A stretch of 36,878 nucleotides of DNA from Gonium pectorale (lineage: Eukaryota; Chlorophyta; Chlorophyceae; Chlamydomonadales; Volvocaceae). Each line of letters opens with the position of its first letter. The first letter of the stretch is position 1. The translations under genes were made by a program, and so were the position numbers. Location: the NCBI GenBank assembly GCA_001584585.1, contig LSYV01000008.1, positions 2,615,187 through 2,652,064 on the forward strand, read 5' to 3'. Positions 24,101 to 36,089 of this stretch are shown one piece after another. The notes beneath the pieces were generated by a model, which saw nothing but the letters and a program-made list of their open reading frames with translations, searched no databases and was not told the origin of the DNA.

Positions 24101-27100
24101 CTGCCATGACACCAGGGACCCGGGTGGAAGCGGGAAAGGAGGGCGGACAGAAGAGGTATAGGGCGGCGCGATGGGACCTGTAAAACCGCCCTTCCTCCTC
24201 ATCCTGGCCTGTCTATTTTGCCTGTCGTGTCACAGGCGCGCTGTAAGATTGCCTACCTGGGGCCCCTCAAACTACCGAGAATGCGCCCCCGGCTTCTCAA
24301 CTGAAGATGCCTTCCAATTCCAATGCCGTCCACCCCGTCTACTGCCCCTGCTCGCGGCCCGTCCTGTTCCAACCTTCTTTCCGAAAACCGTCTCTGCTAC
24401 CACGTCCACCCTGCCAGGGAGCATGTGGTTCCTTACGACTATAATTGTTTCATCCCTAGTGACACGAATGTGCCGGTCGTGTGCGCCTTTTGTGCCCCCG
24501 CCCCAGGGACGACGTGAATATATTGGTGGTGCTGAAGGCCATGGGCTGCGAGAGCGACCAGGAGGCGGTGCAGGCGGTGGTGGGCGGGGGCTTCGGCAAG
24601 CGGGCGGAGCCACAGCGGGGAGGCGACGCGGGAGGGCCGGCGGCCGACGCGGCGAGCGGGGAGGGCGCGGCAGCGCTGGCTGCGCTGCTGGTGCCCACCG
24701 TCCAGGTCCGGAAGTGTTGCAGTGGTAGCAGCGTGGGGGGGGGGGGCGGGGGCAGTGGGCAGTGGACAGCCCCCAGGTGGGGGGCGGGGGTCGTAGGTTG
24801 GGACACATGGGAAACAGGCCGTGATGCGTGGCGCATAGCATGGCGCCCAGCCGCAGTGATGGTGAAAGAGCTGAGGGCTGGAGGGGAGGCGAGGGGCAAG
24901 GGCGCTGGCGGCAGGAGTGGTTGGGATTGGGCCGGGGTGAGGGCCTGCGTGTGGGTGTTTGGTTTGCGCCTTGCATGGTGGGGGGTCGCCTCCCTCCTGG
25001 GCAGCCGCACATGCTGGAGGAACGCTCTGAGACCTAGAGAAGCACGCTGCGAGTCGTGGGGATGCCTCGGCGGCTATGAAGCGCCTCTCGCGCAAATGCA
25101 ATCCGGTGCCGCGCGTTCGCCGCAGTCCGGCGCTTGCGGCGCGGCGTCGCCTCATGGACTGACCTGGGAGGCGCGCTGACCCGTGTGCCCCGCTGCCCTC
25201 CACCCACCCGCAGGAGGCCAAGAGCCTGGGCGTCTTCACGCAGCTGCAGGCGCTAGACTACCTAGGTGGGTGCGTACGGCACTCGGCGGCCGGGCAGCCG
25301 CTACACTGTTCGTAACAGGCAGCGTTGTGTCCCACGCGCTGTGCCACGCTCTTTGCTGCACATACTCTTGTCGCCGTTCAAGGAAGCTGCAAGCCAAACA
25401 TCACCCGTAGGCTCGCGCGCAGTCGCCGCAACCGCCTGAGGGGTGCCATTTCAGTTGCACAGCAACACCTGTTCTCGCCAACGCCTTCCTCGTCCGCCCG
25501 CAGGCGGCAAGCTCAAGGCCAGCCCCAAGTTCGGCGGCGGGCCCGAGAAGCGGCGCAAGAGCAAGGTGGACGAGGCGCGGGACGTCCTGGCGCACGTGGT
25601 GCTGTGCCACGTGCCTGTGCCAAGGTGGGCGGTGCTGTCACAGTTGGGCCCACACTGTGTGGGGCCCTGGCTTCAGCCCGGAGGTGCTTCGCAGCCTTGT
25701 TAGAGGCCTCTCCCGCCCGTATCTGAGACCCAATCAACCAGAACTGAATACCGGTACACACGCACCAGAAACCTCCGCACCGCTCGCTCCCGGACTCCTG
25801 CTGCTCTTACCCCCCTCTTCCCCGCCAGGTACCAGTTTGTTCACAAGATCGCGTACGTGGCGGTCATGATGCGGCGAATGCTGTACGCGGTGCTGGACCC
25901 CGCCTGCATCGACGACCGGGACTACTACGGCAACAAGCGCATGGAGCTGTCGGGTGGGTGGCGGCGCCGCCTCGGGGATCGGGGACTAGGCCGGTAACTG
26001 ACCACAAGGGGTGGGGCTTAATTGACCCCTCGACCCAGCGCAACTGACCAAGCCGACCCCGCCATCCCATCCCTCCCCGCAATGTACCCCCCCCCCCCCC
26101 AAGGCGGCCTGATGTCGCTGCTGTTTGAGGACCTGTTCAAGCGCCTCAACAGCGATATCAAGCGGCAGGCAGACGCGGTGCTCAGCAAGGCCAACCGCGC
26201 CACCCAGGTGCGACGGGGCAGGCCGGAAGGAAATCCTGAGGCATGGCGGGGAGTGGGAGCGGGCGAAGGGTTTGCAGCCGATGTGTGTGTTGAAAAGGAA
26301 CAACGCATACGACGAGCGTAAGCGCGAAAGTGATGATGTGTGTGTGTGCGCGTGTGCGCGGCCTCATGGGTTTGCTGCTCTACTGTCTGCGTGAGCCCGA
26401 TACTCGCCACGGCGATCCCACATCACAGCTCGCCTTCTGGCAACCCGAGGTTTCGATGTCTCGACTTGCGGCCAAACTCCGAGCCCCGGTCGCCGCTGTT
26501 GTACCTCCCTCAGTTCGACGTGTCCAAGGCTATCCGCACCGACACCATCACCTACGGCCTGGAGAGCGCCCTGTCGTCGGGCAACTGGATCATCAAGCGC
26601 TTCCGCATGGAGCGGAAGGGCGTCACGCAGGTACGGGGGCAGGGCCCGCCACGCAAGTGTAGGGGGTACGGGGCGGCGAGCACGCCGCGGGACGGAGCGG
26701 CACAGGCGGCGGCACCTTCCCCTTGACGCCGCCGACATTCGGACCGCCCACTCGGGCCGCCTGGCCGAGGTTTGGGTACGGTGATATGGGCCGGTCCTCA
26801 ACCGTTGTGTCCCCCGCGCCCCGACGCGCGCTCCGCCAGGTGCTCAGCCGGCTGTCGTTCATCGCGGCGCTGGGCATGATGACGCGCATGACCAGCCAGT
26901 TTGAGAAGACGAGAAAGGTGGGTAGGTGGGTGGGGAGCAGGGCGGATGGGGCGGGGAGCAGTGGCGGCAGCGACTCATGCGCGTCACCGCTGAGCCAGGG
27001 TGTTGGGTCCCGGGATCCCTCCCATCAGTTACGCAGCGGTCGCGTATGCGGCAACGGCCTTTGCGTCCACGCGAACTTGCGGAATGCCTTGTGAGCAAGC

Positions 27101-30100
27101 TCACCGAGAGCGGTCAGGCGTACGGTACCCGCTCGACGGCCTAGTCAGCGCTGTTCGCGCTTGGCATTGGGCTTGGGGCTGCCCCTACACAATGCACGGC
27201 CACCGACACCTCATGCCCACCCGCCCGCGCCCCCTGCCCGCACATCCCGGCGCCAGGTGAGCGGCCCCCGCGCCCTGCACCCCAGCCAGTGGGGCATGCT
27301 GTGCCCGGCCGACACGCCCGAGGGCGAGAGCTGCGGTTTGGTCAAGAACCTGGCGCTCATGACGCACGTCACGACGGGTGAGCGGGGTGCCGCAGGGTGT
27401 TTAAGGGCGCTCTGCGCGGGGTGCCGCAAGACTTCGAAGTCAGCGACGAGCGGACCGTGCTGTAGCATACCGTCAAGGTTGTGGTCGCTGATAGATTGCT
27501 GACACTTGAAAGGGGAGTCGGCGGAGACCCCATGCCCACCCGCCCAGCCTAGCACGTGGACAGACTGGACGGTGGGGAGCGGGGTGGCGGGTGTGCCGGG
27601 ACAAGTCAAAGCCAGAGCTACGCCGGCGCCGGCTCACGTGCATTCCTGACCAACGCGCTTCTGTCGTTCTAGCGGCTGCTCGCACACCACACGCCAACCC
27701 GCTCCTATCAAACTGTACGGTATGTGGGGCGTAACCCAACCCGCCAGACGAGGAGGAGGCCCCGCTGGCGCGGATGCTGGTGACGCTGGGCACGGAGCCG
27801 CTGGCCTCGCTGGCGGCCTCGGAGCTGCACGGCAGCGGGGGCGCGTTGGTGTTCCTCAACGGCACGCTCATCGGCGTGCACCGGCGGCCGCACAGGCTGG
27901 TGCGGGAGGTCAGGTGAGGCGCTTGGTCGCAGGTCGGGCGGGAAGCTACCGGTTCATGGCTGTGTGCATTTGATACGTGTGACAGCGTGTTCACAGACTG
28001 GGTGTGCATAGGTTTGTGTTTGCGTTGTGTGTGTGTGTGGGGTGGGGGCGGGCGGGGGAATGGCAGGTGTGGGGCTGCGGTTGGGCGGAACTTCTTGTGG
28101 GCGTATATATGCGGGCGATGCGCCAGCGCCTCTCGCCCACGCACGCGTTCAAGCGCAGCAGCCTCGACGTGGGCCCTCGCCCGCACAGCGCTCGTCGCAC
28201 CCTTTCCCCGGAGCGGAAATCGGACACCGCCGAACTGGGCGCGCGTGTCGCCCACTCTTGACCGCTTTCGTGGCACAGGGAGCTGCGGCGCGCGGGCCAC
28301 CTGGGCGAGTTCGTCCACGTGCATGTGCAGCAGGACGCCGTGTATGTGTCGGCGGACGCGGGCCGCGTGTGCAGGCCGCTCATCATCTGCGACCGGGGAT
28401 TGCCGCGCGTGCGGCAGGAGCACATCACCAAGCTGCGCAGCGGTGAGGGGGCGGGAGGGCGAACCTGGGGGCGGGTTTGTATGTTGGGGCATGCATGGGG
28501 TGGGCGACGGGTCTTGGCACAGGGCCAAAGGTGCAGTAGCGCTCGCTTTGCGCGTTAGGGACAGGGATGTCGGGGCTCCGACACCGCCATGGGCAGCTAG
28601 GGTATGGCGCCAGGGCGGGGCGCAGTTACTTGGCCTTTCTCCGCTGCTGGTGCTGACGAGGAGCGCCATGGTTGAAGGCCTAACGTCGTTCCCCGTTTTT
28701 GGCTGTTCCAGGCGAGTGGGCCTTCCCCGACTTTCTGCGCGAGGGGTTGGTGGAGTACCTGGACGTGAACGAGGAGAATGTGTCGCTCATCGCGCTGTAC
28801 GAGAAGGACTGCAACAAGTGAGGGGGTCGGCACGGAGGCGGGGGTGCGAGGATGGAAAGCAGAAACGGGACTTCGGAAAGGGCCCAAACAATGCTTTCGA
28901 TGGAGCATCCTCTCGGGCCGCGAGTCCGCTCCCAAGCCCCGGACTTGCTTTCTACGTCGCGCGTCCTCTGGCAACGCACTTTGATAAGTTTACTCCGGTT
29001 CCGGTCTAACGCCCCCACGGCCCCAAGCATTTATGAAGAAGAGCAAACGTGCTCCGTGCGGGCTCCGTTCATCTATCCAGGTGCCCATCAACCCCCATGT
29101 AACGAGTGTCCCCACACACTGCCCAGCCCAGCCCCAAATCCCTCCCCCCGCCCCGACGGGCGAACGCCGCTGGCGTCCAGCTGGCGTTTCTCTCTCAAAC
29201 CTTGTTTCCACAAAACCCCCCGCCCCAGGCTGACCACGCACCTGGAGATCGAGCCCTTCACGATCATGGGCGTGGTGTCGGGCCTCATTCCCTTCCCGCA
29301 CCACAACCAGTCGCCGCGCAACACGTACCAGTGCGCCATGGGCAAGCAGGCCATGGGCAACGTGGCCTACAACCAGCTCTCGCGCCTGGACTCGCTGCTC
29401 TACCTGCTCGTCTACCCGCAGCGCCCGCTGCTCACCACGCGGACCATCGAGCTCATCGGCTTTGACAAGCTGGGCGCCGGACAGAACGCCAGCGTCGCGG
29501 TCATGAGCTACAGCGGGTGAGTCAGAGGCTGGGGCCTGCCGGCCGGTGGTGGCGGTGGCGGCTGCTTTTCGCTCGGGGGAAGGGCGGGTAGTGAGTGCCA
29601 GCGGAAGCCCCCAGCTACCCACCTGCCATGGGACGATCACGTGCGGAGTAGTCCTCGCATGTTCGTTCGCTGGAATGTGTGCTGCAAAGTCGCATGTTGC
29701 ACGCGGGCAGGGTGCGGAGGCCAGCGGTGGCGGCGGACAAGGTAATGACGCTAGCAGTTGAATCGGTGGGGCCCTTATGTAATGCATGTTTGCCATGTCC
29801 CGTACTCCGTTCCCGCGCGTAGGTACGATATTGAGGACGCCATCGTGATGAACAAGTACAGCCTGGACCGCGGGTTTGGGCGGTGCATCGTGCTCAAGAA
29901 GTACGGAGTCAGCCTCAAAAAGTACGAAGGGGCGTCCGGGGCGAACGGGTTGGGGTGCGGTCGCAGCTGGCTGGCCCAAATCCTGTGGGGCCACTGGCAC
30001 GTGCCGGTAAAAGGGAGTGAGGCTTGTCACAGTGCCGCTTCATGCATAGGAAACAACACACCGTACTTCATACTGCGCTTGTTTTGTCAACAACCACATT

Positions 30101-33100
30101 CGAGAGGCCTTTCAAGTCCTACTTGTCACACCTTGATAACGCTCGCCGCCGTACCGCCGTGCAGGTACGCCAACCGCGCCAGCGACCGCATCGTGGCGCC
30201 CCTGCCCCTGCCCGGACAGAAGGCCGTGGCGCCACGATTCAGGTAAGACCAGGGGTTTCCAAGGTGTGCTGCGAGGTTTATGCAGGGTTGGCAAAAATGC
30301 TAGATAGCCGTGGGCGCATAGTGTTATGTAGTATTATATAACACTCTATATAGCAATATAGCGCTATGCGTGCTATGTTAGGTGGCCGGACTCCCCTGGG
30401 TAAAGGGGTCATGCACATGTCGTACCAAGCCGCCACGCACACCGTTCGATAGCATTTTCTTTAAACTATCTAAATATCTCATGGAAATTGTGGTGAGCCG
30501 TAAGCCCGCTTCACAGTGACGTAAGACAAGCAAAACTGCCCTGGCTGGTACTTGGGCCGGGGGTGGACACTGGCCCCGCAGCGTTGTCACGCTGAGCCTC
30601 CTTGGCTGCCGCAGCCGCTGCTAGCTGCTTGCAGCCTTGCTTGACGATGTGGTGGTTATGGGTATGGGACGGATTGGAGGCGCTGAAACCGGCATCGCAA
30701 TGGTAGCACACCAGCTTCACCTCGCCAGCCCACCATGCCACTTCAAAGTGGTCCCAAATGGTGCCCCTGCCATTCTTCTTCTGCTGTTTGAGCTTATCGA
30801 AGAGCGCTTGCCGGGCCTGTGCCTCCTCTTTTGGTACTTCGGGGACCGGCTTGATCCCTCTAAGGGCGGGATCGAGCTTCGGAGGCATAACGTATAGCCC
30901 CAGCAGGACTTTACCAAGAGGGGAGCGGTGAAACTCAAGTTCGCAGCCGCGGCGGCGCGCCGTAAATCTAACAATGCATGCTAGTTGGACATCTGTCGAG
31001 TATTATATAATGTTATATATAGCACTATCCAGAGCAGGCTATAATTGTCGTACTATAGCATCATTTTGACCCTCTATCTAGCAATAGTGTTATATATAAC
31101 ACTATATAACACTAGTGCTAGTTATCTCTTCATAGCATGGTGCCAACCCTGGGTTTATGCGGTTGCCGCGGCCGGTGTGCGTCAAGTAAACCGCAGCGTT
31201 GGCCTTCGGCCATCCGTGCAGTTCTTGTGTCAGGCTGCAGCTTTTTGCATGCTTTGCTCTGTGACGTTAAGCGGCCTCTCCCTCACGCTGCTCCTCCCCA
31301 CTTGCAGCCCCACACCAGACCATGCCCTGCCGTTCGACTCCGCTGCCATATTCCTTCGCGCGCATCGAGTCGCCCACTCGGCTCACACCTTCAACCCCGG
31401 AACCTCGCCCCACAGGCTGCTCGACCGCGACGGCATTGCGTGTGTGGGTGACTACATCCTGCCCGGCGACGTGTACATCAACATGCAGCGGCCGTCCAAC
31501 ACCCGCGACCCGCTGCCGGCGGCCAACATGCCGGACACGTTCTACAAGTAGGCAGGGGGGCCGGGCGGGGGAAGCGGGGGGCAGAAGGGTCCCAAAGGAC
31601 GGTCAGTGCCCGTTTGCCGGAGCCGACGAGCCCCCTGATTGCCCGTGCTTTAGTGATATGTTTGCGTAGAGGTGCAGACGACATGCGGGTCAATGTGTAC
31701 CTGTTCCTAAACTTGAATTTATCCAACGTTCACCCCGCCGCCCTTTTGCTCCCGCCTCCCTGCCCCCCCTGCCCCGCCACCAATCCTTCCGCACTCCTCG
31801 CCCTCAGGCCCAGCCCCATGACCTGGAAGTCCACCCCCGCCATGGCGGGCGAGCGCTGCATCGTGGACAAGGTGCAGATCACCGCCAACGACGAGTCGCA
31901 CTACAGCATAAAGGTGCGGCCCGCCGGGAGGGGGTTCGTGGTCGGGGCGAGCAGTGGCGAGGCCGGGGTGATGCCATCCTCTAGGGGGACCTTCCCAAGG
32001 CGCCTCGCAGCTTGCGGTGTGCTATCTCCTTGCAGGGACCACGAAGGCGCCGGGCGGGGGGTGCCCTCCGGAAACGGCGTGCGGCCCCGGCCCTGGCTCG
32101 GATCAACCGTCCTGCCCGCCTCTCCTCCCACGGTGGCGGCTTTTCCGCCCGGAGTCGTCCCAACTCAACTCAACCCGCCCCCGCCCCCGCCCCACAGGTG
32201 CTCATCCGGCACACCCGGCGGCCCGAGCTGGGCGACAAGTTCAGCAGCCGGCACGGGCAGAAGGGCGTGGTGGGCAACATCGTGCGGCAGGAGGACTTCC
32301 CCTTCAGCGAGCGCGGCGTGTGCCCGGACCTGATCATGAACCCGCACGGCTTCCCTTCGCGCATGACGGTAAGCGGCTCCGTTGAGGGGCGCAGCGTGGG
32401 TTCTGCGCATGTAGCGTGTGCGGGGGAGCACGATTACCTGGGGCTGATCTGGGCCGGGCACGGTCTCTCGCTAGTGCATCGCGTACGGTAAAGTGCTCCA
32501 TTCATATCGGTAAGTGCTCCATTCATACGGCAAGTGCTCCATTCATATTCCATTCATATCTACTTCTTGTGCAACCAGTTGCTGGCCCCAAGTCCAGGGC
32601 GAACGTCGCTCTGGCCCCCTATCGCTCATGCTTGCCGCCCGGGCTGCATACCGCCTCCGTACCGCAGGTGGGCAAGATGATTGAGCTGCTGGGCAGCAAG
32701 GCCGCCGTCAGCTGCGGCCGCTTCCACTACGGCACCGCGTTCGGAGAGCCGTCCAACCTGGCGGACAAGGTGTGCAAAGGGGAGGGGAGGGGATGCGAGG
32801 GGGAGGGGAGGCGGGGATGGGAGGGAGGGAGATGGCGCACGCGCATCAGGACGGTGCCTGTGCGACATGGCCCCACACGCCTACGAGACGGACGTGCGCC
32901 CCATGGCGGAGCCGTCCTGCCTGGCAGGCATGGCGAGGGAGGGAACGTGAGGACTGGTGAGGACGAGGACGCGGCGGGAGTATGGTTTGAGGAGGAGTTT
33001 GTTCACTTCCACCCTGGCGCGGGGCCAGGCGGAACCTGAAGTTCCGAAATGCAACATATGCGTTTCATGAGGCGCCCCAGTTGGGTGTGTTGGCGGGCGG

Positions 33101-34195
33101 ACCGGTTGCGCCCCCCCTCGCCTCCCAAACCCTTGCTGGCCTGGATGGACCCCTTGACCGCGCAGGTGGAGGACATCTCCGCCACACTGGTGCGCCACGG
33201 CTTCTCCTACAGTGGCAAGGACTTCCTCACCAGCGGCATCACCGGTGGGTGGCGTGGCGCTCGGGGCTGCGGGTGGTTTCGATTGGCCTACGCCAACCAC
33301 CAACCGCCAACTACCAACGGCCTTCGGTCAACCGCTCAACTCCGACACGCCTCTAATCGAGAGCGAAGGCTTAGTCAACAGCGAAAATTGATTTGTGTGC
33401 GCACCTCATGGCCGTACAACTGACAACCGCCAATGCCCCTGCGTCGCCCCGCGTGCCTACCCCTTGCTCCGCAGGTGAGCCACTCGAGGCGTACATCTTC
33501 ATGGGCCCCGTCTACTACCAGAAGCTCAAGCACATGGTTCTGGACAAGATGCACGCGCGCGCTCGGGGGCCTCGCGTGGTGCTGACGCGGCAGCCCACCG
33601 AGGGCCGCTCGCGCGACGGCGGGCTGCGGCTGGGCGAGATGGAGCGTGACTGCCTTATCGCCTACGGCGCGTCGATGCTGCTGCTGGAGCGGCTCATGAT
33701 CAGCAGCGATCAGTTCGAGGTGAGGGGTTGGCTGGGTATGTGTGTGGAAGGGCGGCTGCTGGGGCGATGATGGCAAGCGCGGCTCATGTCGAAGGCGGAG
33801 AATCTCCCACCCGTAGGCGAGAGCACCGATGGAGCCAGGCAAGAGCACGGTGCTATGTCAACGTTTACGCCGACGTTTGCCGATTTCTCCCCGCCCTAGC
33901 GGACTGCGACTGTGCGACATCGGCCGCCGGCGCACCGTTCGCCGGCACCCCATCCACCCTTCCACCTATCTCCAATCCCGCCTCTTCCCTGCCCCGTGCC
34001 GGCCTGCAGGTCCACGTGGACTCCCGCAGCGGGCTGCTGGGCTGGTGGGACGCGCAGCGCTGCGTGCCGGTGTCGCCGGTGGACCGCAGCAGCGACGCCA
34101 TGGCCACCATCAAGATCCCCTACGCCTGCAAGCTGCTCTTCCAGGAACTGCAGTCGATGAACATCATCCCGCGGCTGCGCCTCACGGACATGTAG
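21180..34195 (+). CDS. RPC2: RNA polymerase III second-largest subunit (RPC2/POLR3B)
   Basis: This is the large catalytic partner subunit of Pol III, which transcribes tRNA and 5S genes in the nucleus. The blocks [41 protein letters not shown] and [19 protein letters not shown] are Pol III-type rather than RPB2 or RPA2. Twenty-seven exons: 21180-21422, 22236-22357, 22521-22572, 22986-23152, 23559-23655, 23883-24046, 24507-24705, 25214-25265, 25504-25624, 25829-25953, 26104-26207, 26514-26630, 26840-26917, 27257-27377, 27748-27913, 28279-28442, 28712-28817, 29229-29516, 29823-29921, 30165-30242, 31416-31547, 31808-31913, 32198-32368, 32668-32769, 33166-33244, 33475-33719, 34010-34195. They total 1228 codons (1227 aa; human about 1133). 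The catalytic blocks SYSGYDIEDA (about 826-835) and [12 protein letters not shown] (979-990) are intact. Oddities: a 60-residue N-terminal extension, a Gly/Ala-rich insert near 308-335, a GC donor at intron 1, and a C-terminal zinc site whose cysteines are replaced (1170-1185). Confidence 0.96.
23185..23214. repeat. Hexamer tandem repeat in RPC2 intron 4
   Basis: Three GGGCGT units are followed by two GGGCGC units. Confidence 0.9.
23713..23736. repeat. 8-bp tandem repeat in RPC2 intron 5
   Basis: Three perfect copies of TGGCAGGG. Confidence 0.9.
26087..26100. repeat. C14 tract at the 3' splice site of RPC2 intron 10
   Basis: Fourteen C run directly into AAG|GCGGCCTG, the start of exon 11. 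The homopolymer acts as the pyrimidine tract of this acceptor. Confidence 0.9.
26337..26360. repeat. TG/CG dinucleotide tract in RPC2 intron 11
   Basis: An alternating TG run grades into CG/TG. It is a simple microsatellite and could adopt Z-DNA form. A shorter TG run lies at 28026-28039 in intron 15. Confidence 0.85.
27438..27568. repeat. Dispersed repeat, copy R3, in RPC2 intron 14
   Basis: This matches the right part of R2 (14878-15031) with the order GCGACGAGC, GTCGCTGATA, GGCGGAGACCCC and GGACAGACTGG conserved. It is moderately diverged. It does not touch the flanking exons (exon 14 ends 27377, exon 15 starts 27748). Confidence 0.55.
30319..31114. mobile_element. Degenerate hAT-like element in RPC2 intron 20
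   Basis: An AT-rich block with matching ends sits in an otherwise GC-rich intron (30243-31415). The left end starts TAGTGTTATGTAGTATTATA at 30319. The right end, read as reverse complement from 31114, starts TAGTGTTATATAGTGTTATA. The two agree over ~27 bp with two mismatches and a 2-bp gap. Each end is itself nearly palindromic, closing with ATAACACT. The TAGNG start fits hAT termini. Between the ends lies a minus-strand frame with a BED zinc finger but no catalytic domain, so the element is a non-autonomous or decayed copy. An exact 8-bp target duplication was not found (flanks TGGGCGCA and GTGCTAGT); a TGCTAG occurs near both ends (30298-30303 and 31116-31121). The insertion is removed with the intron, so RPC2 coding is unaffected. 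Confidence 0.6.
30511..30888 (-). pseudogene. BED zinc-finger fragment of a hAT-type transposase
   Basis: A 125-residue frame starts at ATG 30888 ([14 protein letters not shown]) and stops at 30511. Residues about 45-85 carry the BED pattern: an aromatic start TIWDHF, then CYHC (Cys-x2-Cys), then a His-rich [15 protein letters not shown] fingers bind DNA at the N-terminus of hAT transposases. The frame ends with an Ala-rich tail and no RNase-H-like catalytic core follows, so it is an N-terminal remnant. It is antisense to RPC2. It might still be expressed as a small DNA-binding protein, but there is no evidence for this. Confidence 0.6.
32486..32560. repeat. Tandem repeat of ~20 bp in RPC2 intron 23
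   Basis: Three copies of CGGTAAGTGCTCCATTCATA with small changes lie at 32486-32507, 32508-32527 and 32528-32547, followed by a partial fourth. Copy 2 contains GGTAAGTG, a near-perfect 5' splice site lying ~140 bp after the real donor at 32369. Confidence 0.9.
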
Positions 34196-34278
34196 CGGCC
34201 GGGAGCGAGCGGCGACGGCAGCAAGGGGGATGCAGGAGCCGGCAAGGTGGCACCGCCCACGGAGCGGCGGCGGGCCGG

Positions 34279-34283
34279 TGTAA
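34279..34283 (+). other. Candidate polyadenylation signal of RPC2
   Basis: TGTAA lies 84 bp after the RPC2 stop codon. If used, the 3' UTR is about 100 nt. Confidence 0.4.
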
Positions 34284-35179
34284 TGGGAGGGGCAGGCGAC
34301 AGGAGGGATATTAGGGAGAAGGGAACGTTCTCATGGGTCCAAGAGCGCGGGACCCGAGCGCGAACCCGCGCTTGAAAGTTGGAGGAGGTAGAAACGAGAC
34401 TTTGGGGGAGAGGGAGGAGGGGTTAGCTGGGGCTCAGGAGCAGGTAATGGTGCTAATGTTTGCGCGTCCCGCCGTAGGGCGGGTAGGCAGCTAGTGACCT
34501 GATTAAGTGCAGTTGCGCACGGGGCGCGAAACGCAATGCCAAGGCCACAGACGCCGCGGCTTGCAATATGCTGCTGCAGTGGAGGACTGGTGGGCGGCAT
34601 CGAGCCATACGGGGCGGTCTTTTTAGCAGCCTCAAGAATTCCTGTTGAAAGTTTACTGGTTCTGGACCTCGGACCTCATCCATCTAGCAGCCCTGTCGTG
34701 CATCGAATACCCCCATCCTGCTCAGTATTTCTCCTGCGTAACATACGTACACAGCACAGCGTACGAAACATGCACGATGAGAGCTTGCGCCGCGCCGATC
34801 GACCAGGAGCGGCCCACGCCCAGGCGCGCAGCCAACGGCAACATAGATTCGCTGTTTGCACACCGTGGCAAAGCAACGGTGCCTTTGGAAATGCTTCACA
34901 CCAAACAAACAGCGGCAGCACAGACAAGGCGTCACCCGCAGGCCACCGCCCACAGGCTAGCCGCGTCCAGGGGCATGTGCCCCCCTGGGACACGTGCACC
35001 CGCCATGCCAACCCCACCGGAGTCACAGACGTCAGCTCCCGTGCCGCCACCCACAAGTTGCAAGCAACGCCGAATGTACTGGCGACCGCCCGCCCTACAT
35101 GCCACGGCCGCGGCCCCGCCCGGCCAGCACCGTCGCCCTGGCCAGCGCAGTCGTCCCCACGGAGCGGGCGCTTTGGTCC

Positions 35180-35264
35180 GACGCCTCTGTGCTGCGTGTT
35201 TCGGGAGGGGAGGCACGGGCAAGGTTGGCGTTGAAGAGCTCAGTAGTGGCATCTTTGCCAGCGT
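35180..35264. repeat. Direct repeat, copy A
   Basis: Copy A shares with 36090-36193 the ordered blocks GACGCCTC, GTGTTTC, GGGGAG(G/A)CACGGGCA, GGCGTT(G/A)AA and a perfect 17-mer GGCATCTTTGCCAGCGT. The copies are in the same orientation, about 910 bp apart. Confidence 0.7.
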
Positions 35265-36089
35265 CAGGGCGCCGCCCCATCGCTTCCTCAACCATCAACC
35301 CTCGCCACCCAAACCAAGACCATATCAGGCACGTGCACTACGCAGCATCCGAAATATGCCCATACCCATGGCAAACGATTGCGACATGCTCAGATGATGA
35401 TGAGCAGCCAAGGTCTAGCCCGCTTGCAGCACGCTTCTCGCCGACGGAGGAAACACAGGGCCTATTCAGCGACATCCGTTCGCGCATACACACCGTTAGC
35501 TGCAAGCTGCACACATGCAGACGGCTCAATGGCACCGCCACATGAGATGCACAAAACGTCACCTGATGTGGTCGGTATAGCAGTGTTGCCAGCTCCGGAT
35601 CAACGATTCGGTCCAGTATGTGCAGCAGGCAAACATGCCAGGCCACCCGATACAACCGCAGCATCCGGCCAGGGTGCACGAAAGTCGACAGTTAGTCCAG
35701 CCATGATGGCATGCGCCACAGCAGGCCGCTTGCGAGTCCCATGGGTCGCGGCAGCTGCTCTCAACAACCGCATACCGGTATGACGAGCAGCGCCCAAAGG
35801 ACATATCTGCAACAAACCAACCAACAACGGAACACACGCGGTGTCACCATTAGGCCGGTGAGGAACATCCTCACACCGGCCACCGGCAGCATCAGGCTTC
35901 AACGGCGTGCGCCCAAGCGGGAACATGAGTGCTTGCCAGCGCCAACCCTATCCCCGCCGTCACCTCCCGTTCCTCTACCCGCGAGAGACAATCCCGAACG
36001 CGCTGGCGACTGCTTCAGTAATGGCACCACGGCTCCTGCGGGCGCAGTCGCCTGCTGGCCGAGTCGCCTTGACCGCCTCACGAGTTCTT

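Noticed and set aside
30298..31121. TGCTAG near both ends of the hAT-like block as a target-site duplication
   Set aside because: It is 6 bp rather than 8 bp and is not adjacent to the matching ends, so it may be chance.
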